DNA of 64,000 nucleotides from NCBI RefSeq assembly GCF_900474295.1, contig NZ_UCOB01000034.1, forward strand, positions 1 to 64,000, written 5' to 3'. Below, piece by piece: positions 26,832 through 35,488 of this stretch. This DNA comes from Synechococcus sp. UW140 (lineage in GTDB: Bacteria > Cyanobacteriota > Cyanobacteriia > PCC-6307 > Cyanobiaceae). The notes under the pieces are model-generated. The model ran no database searches. It was not told where the DNA came from and saw nothing but the letters and a program-made list of their open reading frames with translations. Numbering within the stretch: the first letter of the stretch is position 1; the number at the start of each line of letters is the position of its first letter. Made by a program: the position numbers and the translations under genes.

Positions 26832-27521
26832 TTAGCAGCGCAGTTTGAGGGTGCGCGGCAGTTGCTCAAGAATTTCGCCTGCCGCGTTCAAGGCGGGGTA
26901 AGGGCGCTTCTCCTGGCGGCACCAATCCGCCACCTCCGGGTAGGCCCATTCGAACAGCCGCTGTTCATACAGCTCTCCGGGTAGACCCTCGCCCTTGGTG
27001 GGCAGCACGTCTGCCGCCCGCCGTTGTCTGGCGGCCTCAAAGAGCAAAGTCGCCGCCGCGACAGATACATTCAGCGACTGGACCATGCCTGTCATCGGGA
27101 TCAACACCGCTTCATCCATCAGTGCCTGAGCCCGATCGCTCAGCCCCCATTTCTCTGCGCCGAGCACGAAGGCGGTGGGGCCGGTGAAGTCGCAGTCGCG
27201 GTAGTCGCGGGCATTGACACCTAGATGGGTGCCGTAGAGCCTGAATCCCTGCGACTTGAGTCTGGTGACAGCGTCTTCAATGCTGGGGTGATCGATCAGG
27301 GGAACCCACTTCTGGCTGCCCTGGGCCGTGCTGTTGAAGGTGCGCGACCGGCCGCTCAGGCTGACGACGTGGGCTTCAAGGGCCCCAACGGCATCGCAGC
27401 TGCGCAGGATCGCCGAGAGGTTGTGCGGTTTCTCCACATGCTCAAGCAGCACCGTGAGATCACGCATGCGGCCATCGAGAACGGACTTCAGACGTTCAAA
27501 TCGACGGGGGAGTAGGGGCAT
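26832..27521 (-). CDS. trmH: tRNA (guanosine-18-2'-O)-methyltransferase TrmH
   Basis: A 229-residue SPOUT methyltransferase. Motif 1 is EHVEKPHNLSAILRSCDAVG near residue 30, motif 2 is FVLGAEKWGLSD near residue 135, and motif 3 is VQSLNVSVAAATLLFEA near residue 165, the trefoil-knot SAM site. It matches TrmH, which methylates G18 in the tRNA D-loop. The ATG at 27519-27521 sits 6 bases after the stop of a 43-aa membrane-protein ORF on the same strand, so the two probably form an operon. Confidence 0.92.
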   Translation of the reverse strand: MPLLPRRFERLKSVLDGRMRDLTVLLEHVEKPHNLSAILRSCDAVGALEAHVVSLSGRSRTFNSTAQGSQKWVPLIDHPSIEDAVTRLKSQGFRLYGTHLGVNARDYRDCDFTGPTAFVLGAEKWGLSDRAQALMDEAVLIPMTGMVQSLNVSVAAATLLFEAARQRRAADVLPTKGEGLPGELYEQRLFEWAYPEVADWCRQEKRPYPALNAAGEILEQLPRTLKLRC

Positions 27522-27527
27522 CGGGCG

Positions 27528-27659
27528 CTACCCCTCGATCGCTTGAAGGATGACGAGCCCAGTAGATGCTGCCAGCAGCAACGAGAGCAAGCCCCAAGGC
27601 ATCAGCAGGGTCAGCCCAAGACCAACCACAAACAACATCAAGGCTCTAAGCAGTGTCAT
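27528..27659 (-). CDS. Very small membrane protein upstream of trmH (43 aa)
   Basis: A 43-codon ORF starting MTLLRALMLFVVGLGLTLLM and continuing with a second hydrophobic segment around LLSLLLAASTGLVILQ before ending in AIEG. It has two short transmembrane helices with a Pro-Trp turn between them. It is too short for a typical length cut-off, but it is in-frame, hydrophobic throughout and ends only 6 bases before trmH, consistent with a translationally coupled small protein. No family recognised. Confidence 0.6.
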   Translation of the reverse strand: MTLLRALMLFVVGLGLTLLMPWGLLSLLLAASTGLVILQAIEG

Positions 27660-27696
27660 GCAGAAGTGTCACGGCTGGCGCACGCTGATGCTGTGC

Positions 27697-28026
27697 TCAG
27701 CGGGCGCCGGAGCGTTTGCGAACGACCCGGGGCGCATTGCGGGATTCATCGACGCTGGCCGGTTTGTCGTTGTCGATTGTGTCGCTGACGGTTGAATCGA
27801 CACCGCTCTCCTTGCTCTCGCCTGCGGGCTCGTCATCGGGCTCCTGGTCCGCAATGATCCCGAGAATCATTCCGGCCTGCAGTTGATCCTGGAGGTCGCC
27901 GATGGTCATCAGCGCTTTCAGGACCAATTGGGAGCGCACGATCTTGGGCAGGCCAGGGCGGAGTTTCTTCGTGGTGTCCCACAGCTCCTGAGCCACCTCT
28001 TTGATCAGCTCCTTGTCAGCCGTCAT
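27697..28026 (-). CDS. Conserved hypothetical helical protein (109 aa)
   Basis: A 109-residue soluble protein. I place the start at MTADKELIKEVAQELWDTTK, where a structured helix begins; the upstream in-frame extension is Pro/Gly-rich and unlikely. Residues 1-60 look like three or four amphipathic helices (QLVLKALMTIGDLQDQLQAG). The tail is disordered, Asp/Ser/Glu-rich, then ends with a basic patch RVVRKRSGAR. Family not recognised. It is divergent from the alkyltransferase-like gene, 98 bases apart. Confidence 0.65.
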   Translation of the reverse strand: MTADKELIKEVAQELWDTTKKLRPGLPKIVRSQLVLKALMTIGDLQDQLQAGMILGIIADQEPDDEPAGESKESGVDSTVSDTIDNDKPASVDESRNAPRVVRKRSGAR

Positions 28027-28124
28027 TGCGTTCTTTGTTAGTCCGAGCACACCAGCATCCCACCACGCCGTTCCCGCAGTGGTCCTCACCCCTGGCAGCC
28101 TGGGGTGTAGAGGCTTATGCGGGC

Positions 28125-28538
28125 ATGGCTGCATCACCCCTGGCTGCGTCAATCCTGGTTGCTGAGCGCGGTGGTTTCGATCAGCGGGTGCGTGAGGTGG
28201 TGGCTGCGATTCCCCGCGGACGTCTCGTCACCTATGGCCAGGTGGCTGACTGGATCGGTGCCTACGGCTGCGCGCGCCAGGTGGGCTGGGCACTGCGGCG
28301 GCTGTCGTTGCCGTCCGAGCTGCCCTGGCATCGGGTGGTGAATGCCCGCGGTTGCATTGCCATGAGCCTCAGCCGTGAGGGGTCCGACTGGATGCAGCGA
28401 GACCTGCTGCTTGCGGAAGGTATCCCAGTGGATGGGGATGGTCGTCTGCCGCTGCAGCGCTTCCTTTGGCGCCCAGCCCAACCTCCCGGTCTGCCTGCAC
28501 TGGAGGATGTGGGTGTGATGCCTGCAGCCCGTGAGTGA
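28125..28538 (+). CDS. Alkyltransferase-like protein (ATL), MGMT fold without catalytic Cys
   Basis: A 137-residue protein with the C-terminal DNA-binding domain of O6-alkylguanine-DNA alkyltransferases: PRGRLVTYGQVADWIG (helix-turn-helix region with the nucleotide-flipping Arg near CARQVGWALRR). At the active site the usual P-C-H-R becomes P-W-H-R (SELPWHRVVNARG), so the acceptor Cys is Trp. This is the hallmark of ATL proteins, which bind alkylated guanine and recruit nucleotide-excision repair instead of repairing directly. I chose ATG 28125, since upstream residues are disordered. It overlaps rsmB by 8 bases. Confidence 0.9.
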   Translation: MAASPLAASILVAERGGFDQRVREVVAAIPRGRLVTYGQVADWIGAYGCARQVGWALRRLSLPSELPWHRVVNARGCIAMSLSREGSDWMQRDLLLAEGIPVDGDGRLPLQRFLWRPAQPPGLPALEDVGVMPAARE

Positions 28539-29892
28539 TCGATCCGCCCAGAGCGCGTCGCCGGCCGCTGGCGTGGCTCCACGTCGCATCGCCTGGGAGG
28601 TCTTGGAAGCGGTGGCCGCTGGTGCCTATGCCGATGTGGCGCTGGAGCGTGCCCTGCGTGGAAAGAGTCTTGCCTCGGTCGATCGCGGCTTGGTCACTGA
28701 ACTCGCCTATGGCGCCATCCGTCAGCGGCGATGGCTGGATGGCTGGTTGGATCGGCTCGGTCGTGTTCCTGCCCTGAAACAGCCGCCGCGGCTGCGTTGG
28801 CTGCTGCATCTCGGGCTTTACCAACTTCTTTTCATGCAGCGGATCCCGGCCGCGGCAGCCGTGAACACGAGCGTGGAGCTGGCCAAACAGCACGGGCTGG
28901 CCCGTCTGGCCCCGGTGGTCAATGGTCTGCTCCGGGCTGCCTTGCGGGCCCGGGACCTGGGGGAGGAGCTTGAGCTCCCTCTTGATCCGGCCCTGCGCCT
29001 GGCCCTGCAGCAGTCGCTGCCGGACTGGTTCTGCCAGGAGTTGCAGCAATGGTGCAGCCCTGAGCAAGCGGAGCGGGTGGCTCGGGCCTGCAATCAGGTG
29101 CCGCCCCTTGATCTGCGGGTCAATCGCCTGCGCAGCAGCCCCGCTGAGGTCCGCGCTGCTCTGGAGCAGGCGGGGTTGGAGGTCGTGCCGATTCCGGAGT
29201 GTCCCGATGGACTGCAAGTGTTGAGCAGTGGTGGCGATTTGCGTCGCTGGCCTGGCTACGACGAGGGCCATTGGTGCGTGCAGGATCGCGCTGCCCAATG
29301 GGTGTCGCCTTTGTTGGATCCACAGCCGGGGGACAAGGTGCTCGATGCCTGCGCTGCCCCAGGGGGCAAGGCCACCCACATCGCCGAGCTGATGGGTGAT
29401 CGGGGCGAGGTGTGGGCTGTGGATCGTTCGGCCGGGCGTCTGCAGCGGGTTGCTGCCAATGCCGCTCGGCTCGGCACTGGCTGTCTGCAGGCCATGACCG
29501 CTGATGCCGCCGAGCTTCTGGAGCACAAACCCCAGTGGCGCTCTTCCTTTCAGCGCATCTTGTTGGATGCACCCTGTTCAGGCCTGGGCACCTTGGCTCG
29601 GCATGCGGATGCCCGTTGGCGGGTCAGTGCGGCCACTGTGGCGGAGTTGCTGCCCTTGCAGACGCGGTTGTTGGAGGCGATGTTGCCTCTGCTTGCCCCG
29701 GGAGGCACTCTTGTCTATGCCACCTGCACGATCCATCCAGCCGAGAACGGCGATCGGATCAAGGCTTTCCTCGAGGGGCATCCCGAGCTGACACTGACGC
29801 AGCAGCAGCAGCGCTGGCCGGATCCTGACGGAGGAGATGGCTTCTATGCCGCTGTGATCGAAGCGCCGGTTACTGCACCGGCAATGGCCTGA
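28531..29892 (+). CDS. rsmB: 16S rRNA (cytosine-967-C5)-methyltransferase RsmB
   Basis: A 453-residue protein with an N-terminal NusB-like RNA-binding domain (about residues 10-140, AWEVLEAVAAGAYADVALER) and a C-terminal SAM-dependent m5C methyltransferase domain. SAM motif I is DACAAPGGKATHIAEL. Motif IV carries the first Cys in LLDAPCSGLGT, and the catalytic Cys lies in the ATCTIHPAENG segment. It methylates C967 of 16S rRNA in the small subunit. The start is GTG inside the end of the ATL gene, so the two are coupled. The 3' end overlaps the convergent PBP gene by 23 bases. Confidence 0.95.
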   Translation: MSDRSAQSASPAAGVAPRRIAWEVLEAVAAGAYADVALERALRGKSLASVDRGLVTELAYGAIRQRRWLDGWLDRLGRVPALKQPPRLRWLLHLGLYQLLFMQRIPAAAAVNTSVELAKQHGLARLAPVVNGLLRAALRARDLGEELELPLDPALRLALQQSLPDWFCQELQQWCSPEQAERVARACNQVPPLDLRVNRLRSSPAEVRAALEQAGLEVVPIPECPDGLQVLSSGGDLRRWPGYDEGHWCVQDRAAQWVSPLLDPQPGDKVLDACAAPGGKATHIAELMGDRGEVWAVDRSAGRLQRVAANAARLGTGCLQAMTADAAELLEHKPQWRSSFQRILLDAPCSGLGTLARHADARWRVSAATVAELLPLQTRLLEAMLPLLAPGGTLVYATCTIHPAENGDRIKAFLEGHPELTLTQQQQRWPDPDGGDGFYAAVIEAPVTAPAMA

Positions 29893-31894
29893 AGAATTCG
29901 TCCACCGGCGGGCCGCCTGGAGGCACCACATTCCGCTTCGGTGCTGTGGCATTGGGATCTGCTGGGGTGCTCGTGTCCCAACTGGTGTCGGGTTTGCTGG
30001 GATCGTCGGGCTTTTTGGTCGGGTCGTTATTGCGTTCGGGCTGGGCACGCTTCGTGCCTCGGGGATCCCGGAACAGTCTTGTGAGCACAGGTTTGGGCGG
30101 AAACTTCTGGACGGGGAAGTTGCTCTTGATGCTGTTCATGAACTGCTTCCAGGCCCAAGCGGCCTCGCCACTGTTGCTGTTGGTTTCGCGATTGTTGTCG
30201 TAGCCAAACCACACGGAGGTGGTGAGCTGGGGAATGGACCCGATGAACCAGAGGTCGCGCGCTCCCTCCGAGGTGCCGGTCTTACCAGCCACGGGGCGGT
30301 CATCGAGCTTCGCCGCCACGCCGGTTCCTCCAGTCACCACCCGTTGCAGCATCCAGTTCATCGTGTCCGCCACGTCACTGTCGACGGCGCGACGCCCCCT
30401 GGCACCGTCGCTACGGCGGCTCCAGATTATTTGGCCGCCAGGGCCGCGGATGTCCTCGAAGGCGGTGGGCTTGACGTAGACGCCGCGATTGGTGACAGCG
30501 GCATAGGCAGCGGTCATATCGAGGATTGTTTGCTCGTAGGCGCCGATGGCCATCGGGTAGTACTTGCCGAGCGGCCGGGTGGTGCCGATGCCCAGGTTGT
30601 TGGCCATGGCGATGATTGCGTCGAAGCCCACCTTGTCCTGCAGCTGCACTGCCACGGTGTTGAGGGAGTTCTTCAGGGCTTCCGCCAGTGAAATTTTGCC
30701 GAAATACTTGTTGCCGAAGTTCTTGGGGCAGTAGCCGCTCCAGCAGCGAGGGGCATCCACAAAGATGTCTTCTGGTTTCACACCCGCATTGATTGCTGCG
30801 GCATAGGGGAAGAGCTTGAAGGTGGAGCCCGGAGAGCGCAGGGCCTGCGTGGCGCGGTTGAACTGACTCGCCTGGAAGTTCTTGCCGCCCACCATCACCC
30901 GCACCAGCCCAGTGCCGGGTTCGATCGAGACGATCGAACCCTCAGCGTTACCTGGGGCGAACTCACGCACCACCTGCTGGGCCCGCTTCTGCCAGTTCAG
31001 ATTGAGGCTGGTGCGGATCTTGAGGCCACCCACTTCCAGTTGCTCAGGTGTGAGCATCTGAGGCAGTTGTTGCGCCACCCAACTGGTGAAGTAAGGCGCT
31101 GCACTGTTGAAGTATTTCGGGGTGGCAGGTTTGAGATTGAGAGGAGTGTTGCGGGCCGTTTCGGCTGCGCTGGCGGTGATGAAGCCGGCTTGGTGCATGC
31201 GGTTCAGCACGATCGCTCGGCGTTCGCGCGCAACGGATTCATTCACCAGCGGTGAATACACCGAAGGTGCTGGAGGCAGACCGGCAATCAGTGCCGCTTC
31301 CGGCAGGCTGAGCTGATTGGGGGTTTTGGAGAAGTACACCCAAGCGGCATCGGCGACGCCATAGGCACCAGAGCCGAGGTACACGTAATTGAGATATTGC
31401 TCAAGGATTTGCTCCTTGCTCAGCTGCCGTTCCAGCTTGTAGGCCAGGGCTGCTTCCCGAAGCTTGCGGGTGATGGTGCGGTCTTGACTCAGAAACACCG
31501 TGCGGGCCAGTTGCTGAGTGATCGTGCTGGCGCCCTCACGCACCGCGCGTTGCTTGAGGTTGGTCACAAGCGCACGACTGATTCCCCAGAGGTCAACGCC
31601 GTCGTGCTCATAGAAACGCCGATCTTCGGCGGCCACGAAGGCCTCCTTCACCAGCAGCGGCATCTCCCCTGGATTGACTTTTTCCCGGGTGGCAGGACCC
31701 AGCTTTTGGATCACCTGTCCATCGCTGGACAGCAGGGTGATGGTGCCTGGTCGGTTGAAACTGGCAATCGCGCGTGCATCCGGCAGCGTGGCATCAAGTG
31801 CCTCGGTCAGAGCTCCCTGGCCAAGGGCCACACCGCAACCAATCGCCGCAGCTGAGCCGGCTAGCAGGACCCAATGACGGCGGGTGCGCTTCAC
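29870..31894 (-). CDS. Class A penicillin-binding protein (transglycosylase/transpeptidase)
   Basis: A 674-residue bifunctional cell-wall synthase with a single N-terminal anchor (HWVLLAGSAAAIGCGVALGQ). The glycosyltransferase domain begins VAAEDRRFYEHDGVD, with EGASTITQQLARTVFL for the polymerase site. The transpeptidase domain has the acyl-acceptor Ser in SPGSTFKLFPY (SxxK), SLN for the second motif and VAGKTGTSE for the KTG motif. A Pro/Asp/Lys-rich disordered tail follows. It builds peptidoglycan in the periplasm. Its ATG overlaps the chlG stop by 4 bases, so it is transcribed with the chlorophyll synthase gene. Confidence 0.93.
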   Translation of the reverse strand: MKRTRRHWVLLAGSAAAIGCGVALGQGALTEALDATLPDARAIASFNRPGTITLLSSDGQVIQKLGPATREKVNPGEMPLLVKEAFVAAEDRRFYEHDGVDLWGISRALVTNLKQRAVREGASTITQQLARTVFLSQDRTITRKLREAALAYKLERQLSKEQILEQYLNYVYLGSGAYGVADAAWVYFSKTPNQLSLPEAALIAGLPPAPSVYSPLVNESVARERRAIVLNRMHQAGFITASAAETARNTPLNLKPATPKYFNSAAPYFTSWVAQQLPQMLTPEQLEVGGLKIRTSLNLNWQKRAQQVVREFAPGNAEGSIVSIEPGTGLVRVMVGGKNFQASQFNRATQALRSPGSTFKLFPYAAAINAGVKPEDIFVDAPRCWSGYCPKNFGNKYFGKISLAEALKNSLNTVAVQLQDKVGFDAIIAMANNLGIGTTRPLGKYYPMAIGAYEQTILDMTAAYAAVTNRGVYVKPTAFEDIRGPGGQIIWSRRSDGARGRRAVDSDVADTMNWMLQRVVTGGTGVAAKLDDRPVAGKTGTSEGARDLWFIGSIPQLTTSVWFGYDNNRETNSNSGEAAWAWKQFMNSIKSNFPVQKFPPKPVLTRLFRDPRGTKRAQPERNNDPTKKPDDPSKPDTSWDTSTPADPNATAPKRNVVPPGGPPVDEFFRPLPVQ

Positions 31895-32844
31895 ATCACC
31901 TGGGTCAGAGGACTGTGGCCAATGGCCAATGCGGTCACAAGCATTCCGAGCACCAGGAAGGGTTGAGCGCTGGCCTGGTACTTCACGTCGAACTCGACCG
32001 GATCACGCAGAAGCCAGATGTCCTGAAATGTGATCTGGGGAACGATGAGAAGCACAAGCAGCACTGCTGCGAAATGCTGTCCGATTGCGATCAGAACGGC
32101 AACCATCAGCAACTGGAAGACATCAATCATCCCGGCGCTGATCCAGCTGGCACGTTTGATGCCGAACACCACAGGAAGAGACTGGAGGCCAAGGGCCCGA
32201 TCGCCTTCGACGCTTTTGAAATCATTCACGACGGCGATGCCGAGGCCTGCCAGGCTGTAGGCCAGGGTGAGCAGGGCGGTGGCCCAGGTGAGTTGACCGA
32301 ACAGAGCCTGGCCTGCCCACCAGGGCAATGCGATGTAACTGGCTCCAAGGGCGTAGTTCCCAAGCCAGCCGTTTTGCTTCAGTTTCAGTGGTGGAGCTGA
32401 GTAGATGAAGCTCACAAAGGAGCCTCCAAGGGCGAGCAGAAAGACCACGGGCGTGGTGTGCCCGGCCCAGAGGTCGAGGCCATAAGCAACGCCGAGGCCC
32501 GCGAGTAGCAGCAGCCAGATTTGAATCTTCACCTGGAACAGCGGGATCGCTCCACTTGGAATGGGCCGGTAGGGCTCATTGATCGCGTCGATCTCGCGGT
32601 CGTAGTAGTCGTTGATCGTTTGGGTGTAGCCGGCCAGAAGAGGGCCGCTCATCAGCATGCAGGCGATCGCTGCGGCCAGATGGTCAAGACGCCATTGGTA
32701 GTTGCCACTTGCAGCGGCACCGCAGACAACACCCCAGATCAGGGGAATCCAGGTGACGGGCTTCATCAGCTGCAGTCGCAGCTTCCAGATGTTGGAGGTG
32801 CCACTGGCACCTTTCATGCCAAGCAGTTGACGGGCGTCACTCAC
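31891..32844 (-). CDS. chlG: Chlorophyll synthase ChlG
   Basis: A 317-residue UbiA-family membrane prenyltransferase that attaches phytyl or geranylgeranyl to chlorophyllide a, the last step of chlorophyll a synthesis in the thylakoid membrane. The Asp-rich motif NDYYDREIDAINEPYRPIPS (about residue 95) binds Mg-prenyl diphosphate, and a second Asp motif lies in VNDFKSVEGDRALGLQSLPV. About eight to nine helices are visible. Sequence and length match ChlG rather than menaquinone or heme prenyltransferases. It is followed by the PBP gene with ATGA-type overlap and preceded by petP. Confidence 0.97.
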   Translation of the reverse strand: MSDARQLLGMKGASGTSNIWKLRLQLMKPVTWIPLIWGVVCGAAASGNYQWRLDHLAAAIACMLMSGPLLAGYTQTINDYYDREIDAINEPYRPIPSGAIPLFQVKIQIWLLLLAGLGVAYGLDLWAGHTTPVVFLLALGGSFVSFIYSAPPLKLKQNGWLGNYALGASYIALPWWAGQALFGQLTWATALLTLAYSLAGLGIAVVNDFKSVEGDRALGLQSLPVVFGIKRASWISAGMIDVFQLLMVAVLIAIGQHFAAVLLVLLIVPQITFQDIWLLRDPVEFDVKYQASAQPFLVLGMLVTALAIGHSPLTQVM

Positions 32845-32855
32845 AGCCTGAGACC

Positions 32856-33068
32856 TCAGGCTGCAGCAATTTCGTCGTCGAAGAACCAGCAGGTGGTGCC
32901 ATTGCTGAGTTCCACCACAACACCGATGCCCTGGCCATCGACGGTGCGGAAATCGACGACTTCGCCGCTCGCATCCTTTTGGAGCAGCTCGACAAGGGTG
33001 GTTGGGATGCGGTCACGAACGCGGGTGACCCGAACCTTGGAGCCGATGTTGATCGCCGCCTGGGACAT
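32856..33068 (-). CDS. petP: PetP-like cytochrome b6f small subunit (DUF2862)
   Basis: A 70-residue soluble SH3-like protein starting MSQAAINIGSKVRVTRVRDR and ending NGTTCWFFDDEIAAA. It matches the DUF2862/PetP family by its VRVTRVRDRIP and C-terminal WFFDDEI signatures. PetP is a peripheral cytosolic-side subunit of cytochrome b6f in cyanobacteria and red algae, affecting linear electron flow. I choose the internal ATG to match family length; the longer frame would overlap hisF's upstream region. Co-oriented with chlG, 11 bases apart, so they may share a transcript. Confidence 0.8.
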   Translation of the reverse strand: MSQAAINIGSKVRVTRVRDRIPTTLVELLQKDASGEVVDFRTVDGQGIGVVVELSNGTTCWFFDDEIAAA

Positions 33069-33132
33069 GGCCTGCAAGGCTTGGAAAGTGGGCGTCACCC
33101 TAACAGCCGCCTCGTGATCTCCTCTCGTCGTC

Positions 33133-33918
33133 ATGGTCGCCCTTCGCCTGATCCCTTGCCTTGATGTGGCCGACGGCCGTGTGGTGAAAGGTGTGAATTT
33201 TGTGGGACTTCGCGATGCCGGAGACCCGGTGGAGCTGGCTTGCCGTTACAGCCAAGCTGGAGCGGATGAACTGGTGTTTCTCGATATCGCTGCCAGTCAT
33301 CAGGGCAGGGCAACCCTGGTGGACATGGTGCGGCGCACAGCGGAGGAGGTGACGATCCCTTTCACGGTTGGAGGGGGGATCTCTTCGGTTGACGGCATCA
33401 CAGAGTTGTTGCGGGCCGGAGCCGACAAGGTCAGCCTCAATTCCTCGGCGGTGCGTGATCCAGAGCTTGTGGCGCGTGGCGCCGACCGCTTCGGCTGCCA
33501 GTGCATCGTGGTGGCGATCGACGCAAGGCGACGTGAGCAGGGTGCTGATGGCTGGGATGTGTTTGTGAAGGGAGGACGGGAGAACACCGGTCTTGATGTG
33601 GTGACTTGGGCCCGTCGTGTGGCGGAGTTGGGCGCTGGTGAGATCTTGCTCACCTCGATGGATGGTGATGGCACCCAGGCCGGCTATGACCTGACGCTCA
33701 CAAGGGCTGTGGCCCAGGCGGTGCCGGTACCCGTGATCGCCTCCGGTGGGGCTGGCTGTTTGGATCACATCGCCGCGGCTTTGGATCATGGGTCGGAGGG
33801 GGGGCAGGCGTCGGCGGCCCTGTTGGCTTCGCTGTTGCATGACGGCGTCCTCACCGTGCAGGAGATCAAGCAAGACCTGCTGCAGCGGGGCATGACCATC
33901 CGCCCTGCGCAGGCTTGA
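33133..33918 (+). CDS. hisF: Imidazole glycerol phosphate synthase cyclase subunit HisF
   Basis: A 261-residue (beta/alpha)8 barrel. The first catalytic Asp lies in [15 protein letters not shown] (residue 11) and the second in [24 protein letters not shown] and [11 protein letters not shown] are the two phosphate-binding loops, and [16 protein letters not shown] is the conserved end of strand 6. With HisH it makes imidazole glycerol phosphate and AICAR in histidine synthesis. hisH is not adjacent, as is common in cyanobacteria. ATG at 33133. Confidence 0.97.
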   Translation: MVALRLIPCLDVADGRVVKGVNFVGLRDAGDPVELACRYSQAGADELVFLDIAASHQGRATLVDMVRRTAEEVTIPFTVGGGISSVDGITELLRAGADKVSLNSSAVRDPELVARGADRFGCQCIVVAIDARRREQGADGWDVFVKGGRENTGLDVVTWARRVAELGAGEILLTSMDGDGTQAGYDLTLTRAVAQAVPVPVIASGGAGCLDHIAAALDHGSEGGQASAALLASLLHDGVLTVQEIKQDLLQRGMTIRPAQA

Positions 33919-33957
33919 GCGTCTTCTCTAAAGTTTCTGCACGTTCCTGAAACGGTT

Positions 33958-34203
33958 GTGGTTGATGGATCCACCGACTTTCCACCTGATGGGGTGCCTT
34001 TGATTGCCCATCAGTGGGTGCTCCCGCTGGGATTGCTCAGTTCGGTGGTGGTGGTTGGCTTGGTGGTTTGGGCTCTGAAATTGATGCAGTCCGCGATTGA
34101 TCAGAGCGAGTTTTCGTTAATGCTGGCTGGATCTTTGGTGTGTTCGGCCGCTGTTGGGCTCGCGTTGGTGATGGTGATGACCCTCAACGGTCTGCCGGTT
34201 TGA
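33958..34203 (+). CDS. Small two-helix membrane protein (81 aa)
   Basis: GTG start. Two hydrophobic helices (QWVLPLGLLSSVVVVGLVVW and MLAGSLVCSAAVGLALVMVM) separated by a polar loop with KLMQSAIDQSEFS. The family is not recognised. It ends 4 bases before the methyltransferase gene and probably forms an operon with hisF and menG; all three are co-oriented with short gaps. Its function may be linked to membrane quinone metabolism only by context. Confidence 0.6.
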   Translation: MVDGSTDFPPDGVPLIAHQWVLPLGLLSSVVVVGLVVWALKLMQSAIDQSEFSLMLAGSLVCSAAVGLALVMVMTLNGLPV

Positions 34204-34207
34204 ACGG

Positions 34208-34915
34208 ATGGATGTGAAACCTGGAGATGCCGCTGCCGTTGAGCAGCTTTTCAATGATGTGGCCCCTCGCTACGACCGCTTCAATGATCTGCTCAGCCTC
34301 GGCCTGCACAGGCAGTGGAAGCGTCAGCTGATCGCCTGGCTGCGACCGTGTCAGGGAGAACGCTGGTTGGATCTCTGTTGCGGCACCGGTGATCTGGCAC
34401 TGGCGTTAGCCAGAACGGTTCGGCCCGGTGGCGAAGTGATTGGCCTTGATGCGGCCGGGGCGCCATTGGAACTGGCAGAGGAGCGCCGTTCTGTTGAGCC
34501 CTGGCTGAATGTTCAGTGGCTGCAAGGTGATGCCATGGCCACGGCCCTTCCTAATGCCAGTTTCGATGGTGTTGTGATGGCCTATGGCCTACGCAACCTT
34601 GCCGATGCCGGAGCAGGCCTGGCGGAAATGCACCGTTTGCTCAAGCCGGGTGGTCGAGCTGGGGTTCTCGACTTCAACCGTTTGCCTGAGGCCAGCTTGT
34701 CTGCTGCTTTTCAACGTCAGTACCTGCGCCGCGTGGTGGTACCAGCGGCGGCCCTGGCCAATCTGGAGCCCCAGTATGCGTATCTCGAGGCAAGCCTTGA
34801 ACGTTTTGCGAGCGGTGCTGAGCAGGAAGCGATGGCAAGGGAAGCGGGCTTTGCTGTGGTGCGTCACAGGCCACTGATGGCCGGCCAGATGGGTGTGCTT
34901 TTACTGCAAGCCTGA
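34208..34915 (+). CDS. menG: Demethylphylloquinone/menaquinone-type C-methyltransferase (UbiE/MenG)
   Basis: A 235-residue SAM methyltransferase of the UbiE/COQ5 family. N-terminal segment VAPRYDRFNDLLSLGLHRQWK is a family signature; motif I is LDLCCGTGDLALAL; GYRxLxNx-type motif appears as AYGLRNLADAGAGL; KPGGRAGVLDFNRLP is the post-motif. In cyanobacteria the orthologue methylates 2-phytyl-1,4-naphthoquinone, the last step of phylloquinone synthesis for photosystem I. Ubiquinone-type substrates are unlikely in this lineage. Operon with the upstream small membrane protein is probable. Confidence 0.9.
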   Translation: MDVKPGDAAAVEQLFNDVAPRYDRFNDLLSLGLHRQWKRQLIAWLRPCQGERWLDLCCGTGDLALALARTVRPGGEVIGLDAAGAPLELAEERRSVEPWLNVQWLQGDAMATALPNASFDGVVMAYGLRNLADAGAGLAEMHRLLKPGGRAGVLDFNRLPEASLSAAFQRQYLRRVVVPAAALANLEPQYAYLEASLERFASGAEQEAMAREAGFAVVRHRPLMAGQMGVLLLQA

Positions 34916-34992
34916 GCCTGGCCGGACCGTCTACCGCTTGCGATCAGGGCACCAGGGAGATTAGAAAGAAAACCTTAAGACGCAGAATTGTG

Positions 34993-35343
34993 ATGGCCTT
35001 CCCGCTTCCCTCTCTGCTGGCCTCGATCGAGGATCTGTTGCTCGAGGTGCAGTGGTTGGACGGGATGATCCTGGTCACCGATGCCCAGCGGGCCACGTTC
35101 GTGTCGTTTTCCCAGGTGGATCCAGTGCTGCGCCGTCTGAGGGCCAGGCCCAAGGGCATGGAAGTGGCGGAGAAGCTCTGCATGTCGCTGTTGGAATCCC
35201 ATGGCAAGGCAGTCTCCAAGCCTGTCTTGGTGTTTCAGGGCGATGGCAGTTTCTGGCTGGGAATGATGAGTCCGAGCCGAAGCAATCCGCATCGTCATCA
35301 CGCCATTGCCCATCTGCATCGCTGCTTGGCTCAGAGCGGTTGA
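34993..35343 (+). CDS. Conserved hypothetical protein (116 aa)
   Basis: A soluble 116-residue protein starting MAFPLPSLLASIEDLLLEVQ (ATG, one codon after a GTG). The middle (LDGMILVTDAQRATFVSFSQ, LVFQGDGSFWLGMM) is beta-strand rich; the end is His/Arg rich (SRSNPHRHHAIAHLHRC). No recognised domain. It sits downstream of menG with a purine-rich run AAGAAAAC upstream. The codon usage is similar to the neighbouring core genes, supporting that it is real; function unknown. Confidence 0.65.
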   Translation: MAFPLPSLLASIEDLLLEVQWLDGMILVTDAQRATFVSFSQVDPVLRRLRARPKGMEVAEKLCMSLLESHGKAVSKPVLVFQGDGSFWLGMMSPSRSNPHRHHAIAHLHRCLAQSG

Positions 35344-35488
35344 TTCAGTTGTTCTCGAGATGATGGTTGTGAAATCTGAAAGGGCTAAAGCCCTGCTTGA
35401 GCATTGGCTGGGATGTCTTTTTCGATCCCCATTCGCGTTCTTCGGGTTGTCATCCAGTCGGATCTGATCGCTGTGCTCTCGTCCATAG

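Noticed and set aside
28369-29526. 385-codon minus-strand frame across rsmB
   Set aside because: Shadow of rsmB; composition is typical of antisense frames and rsmB has all its motifs.
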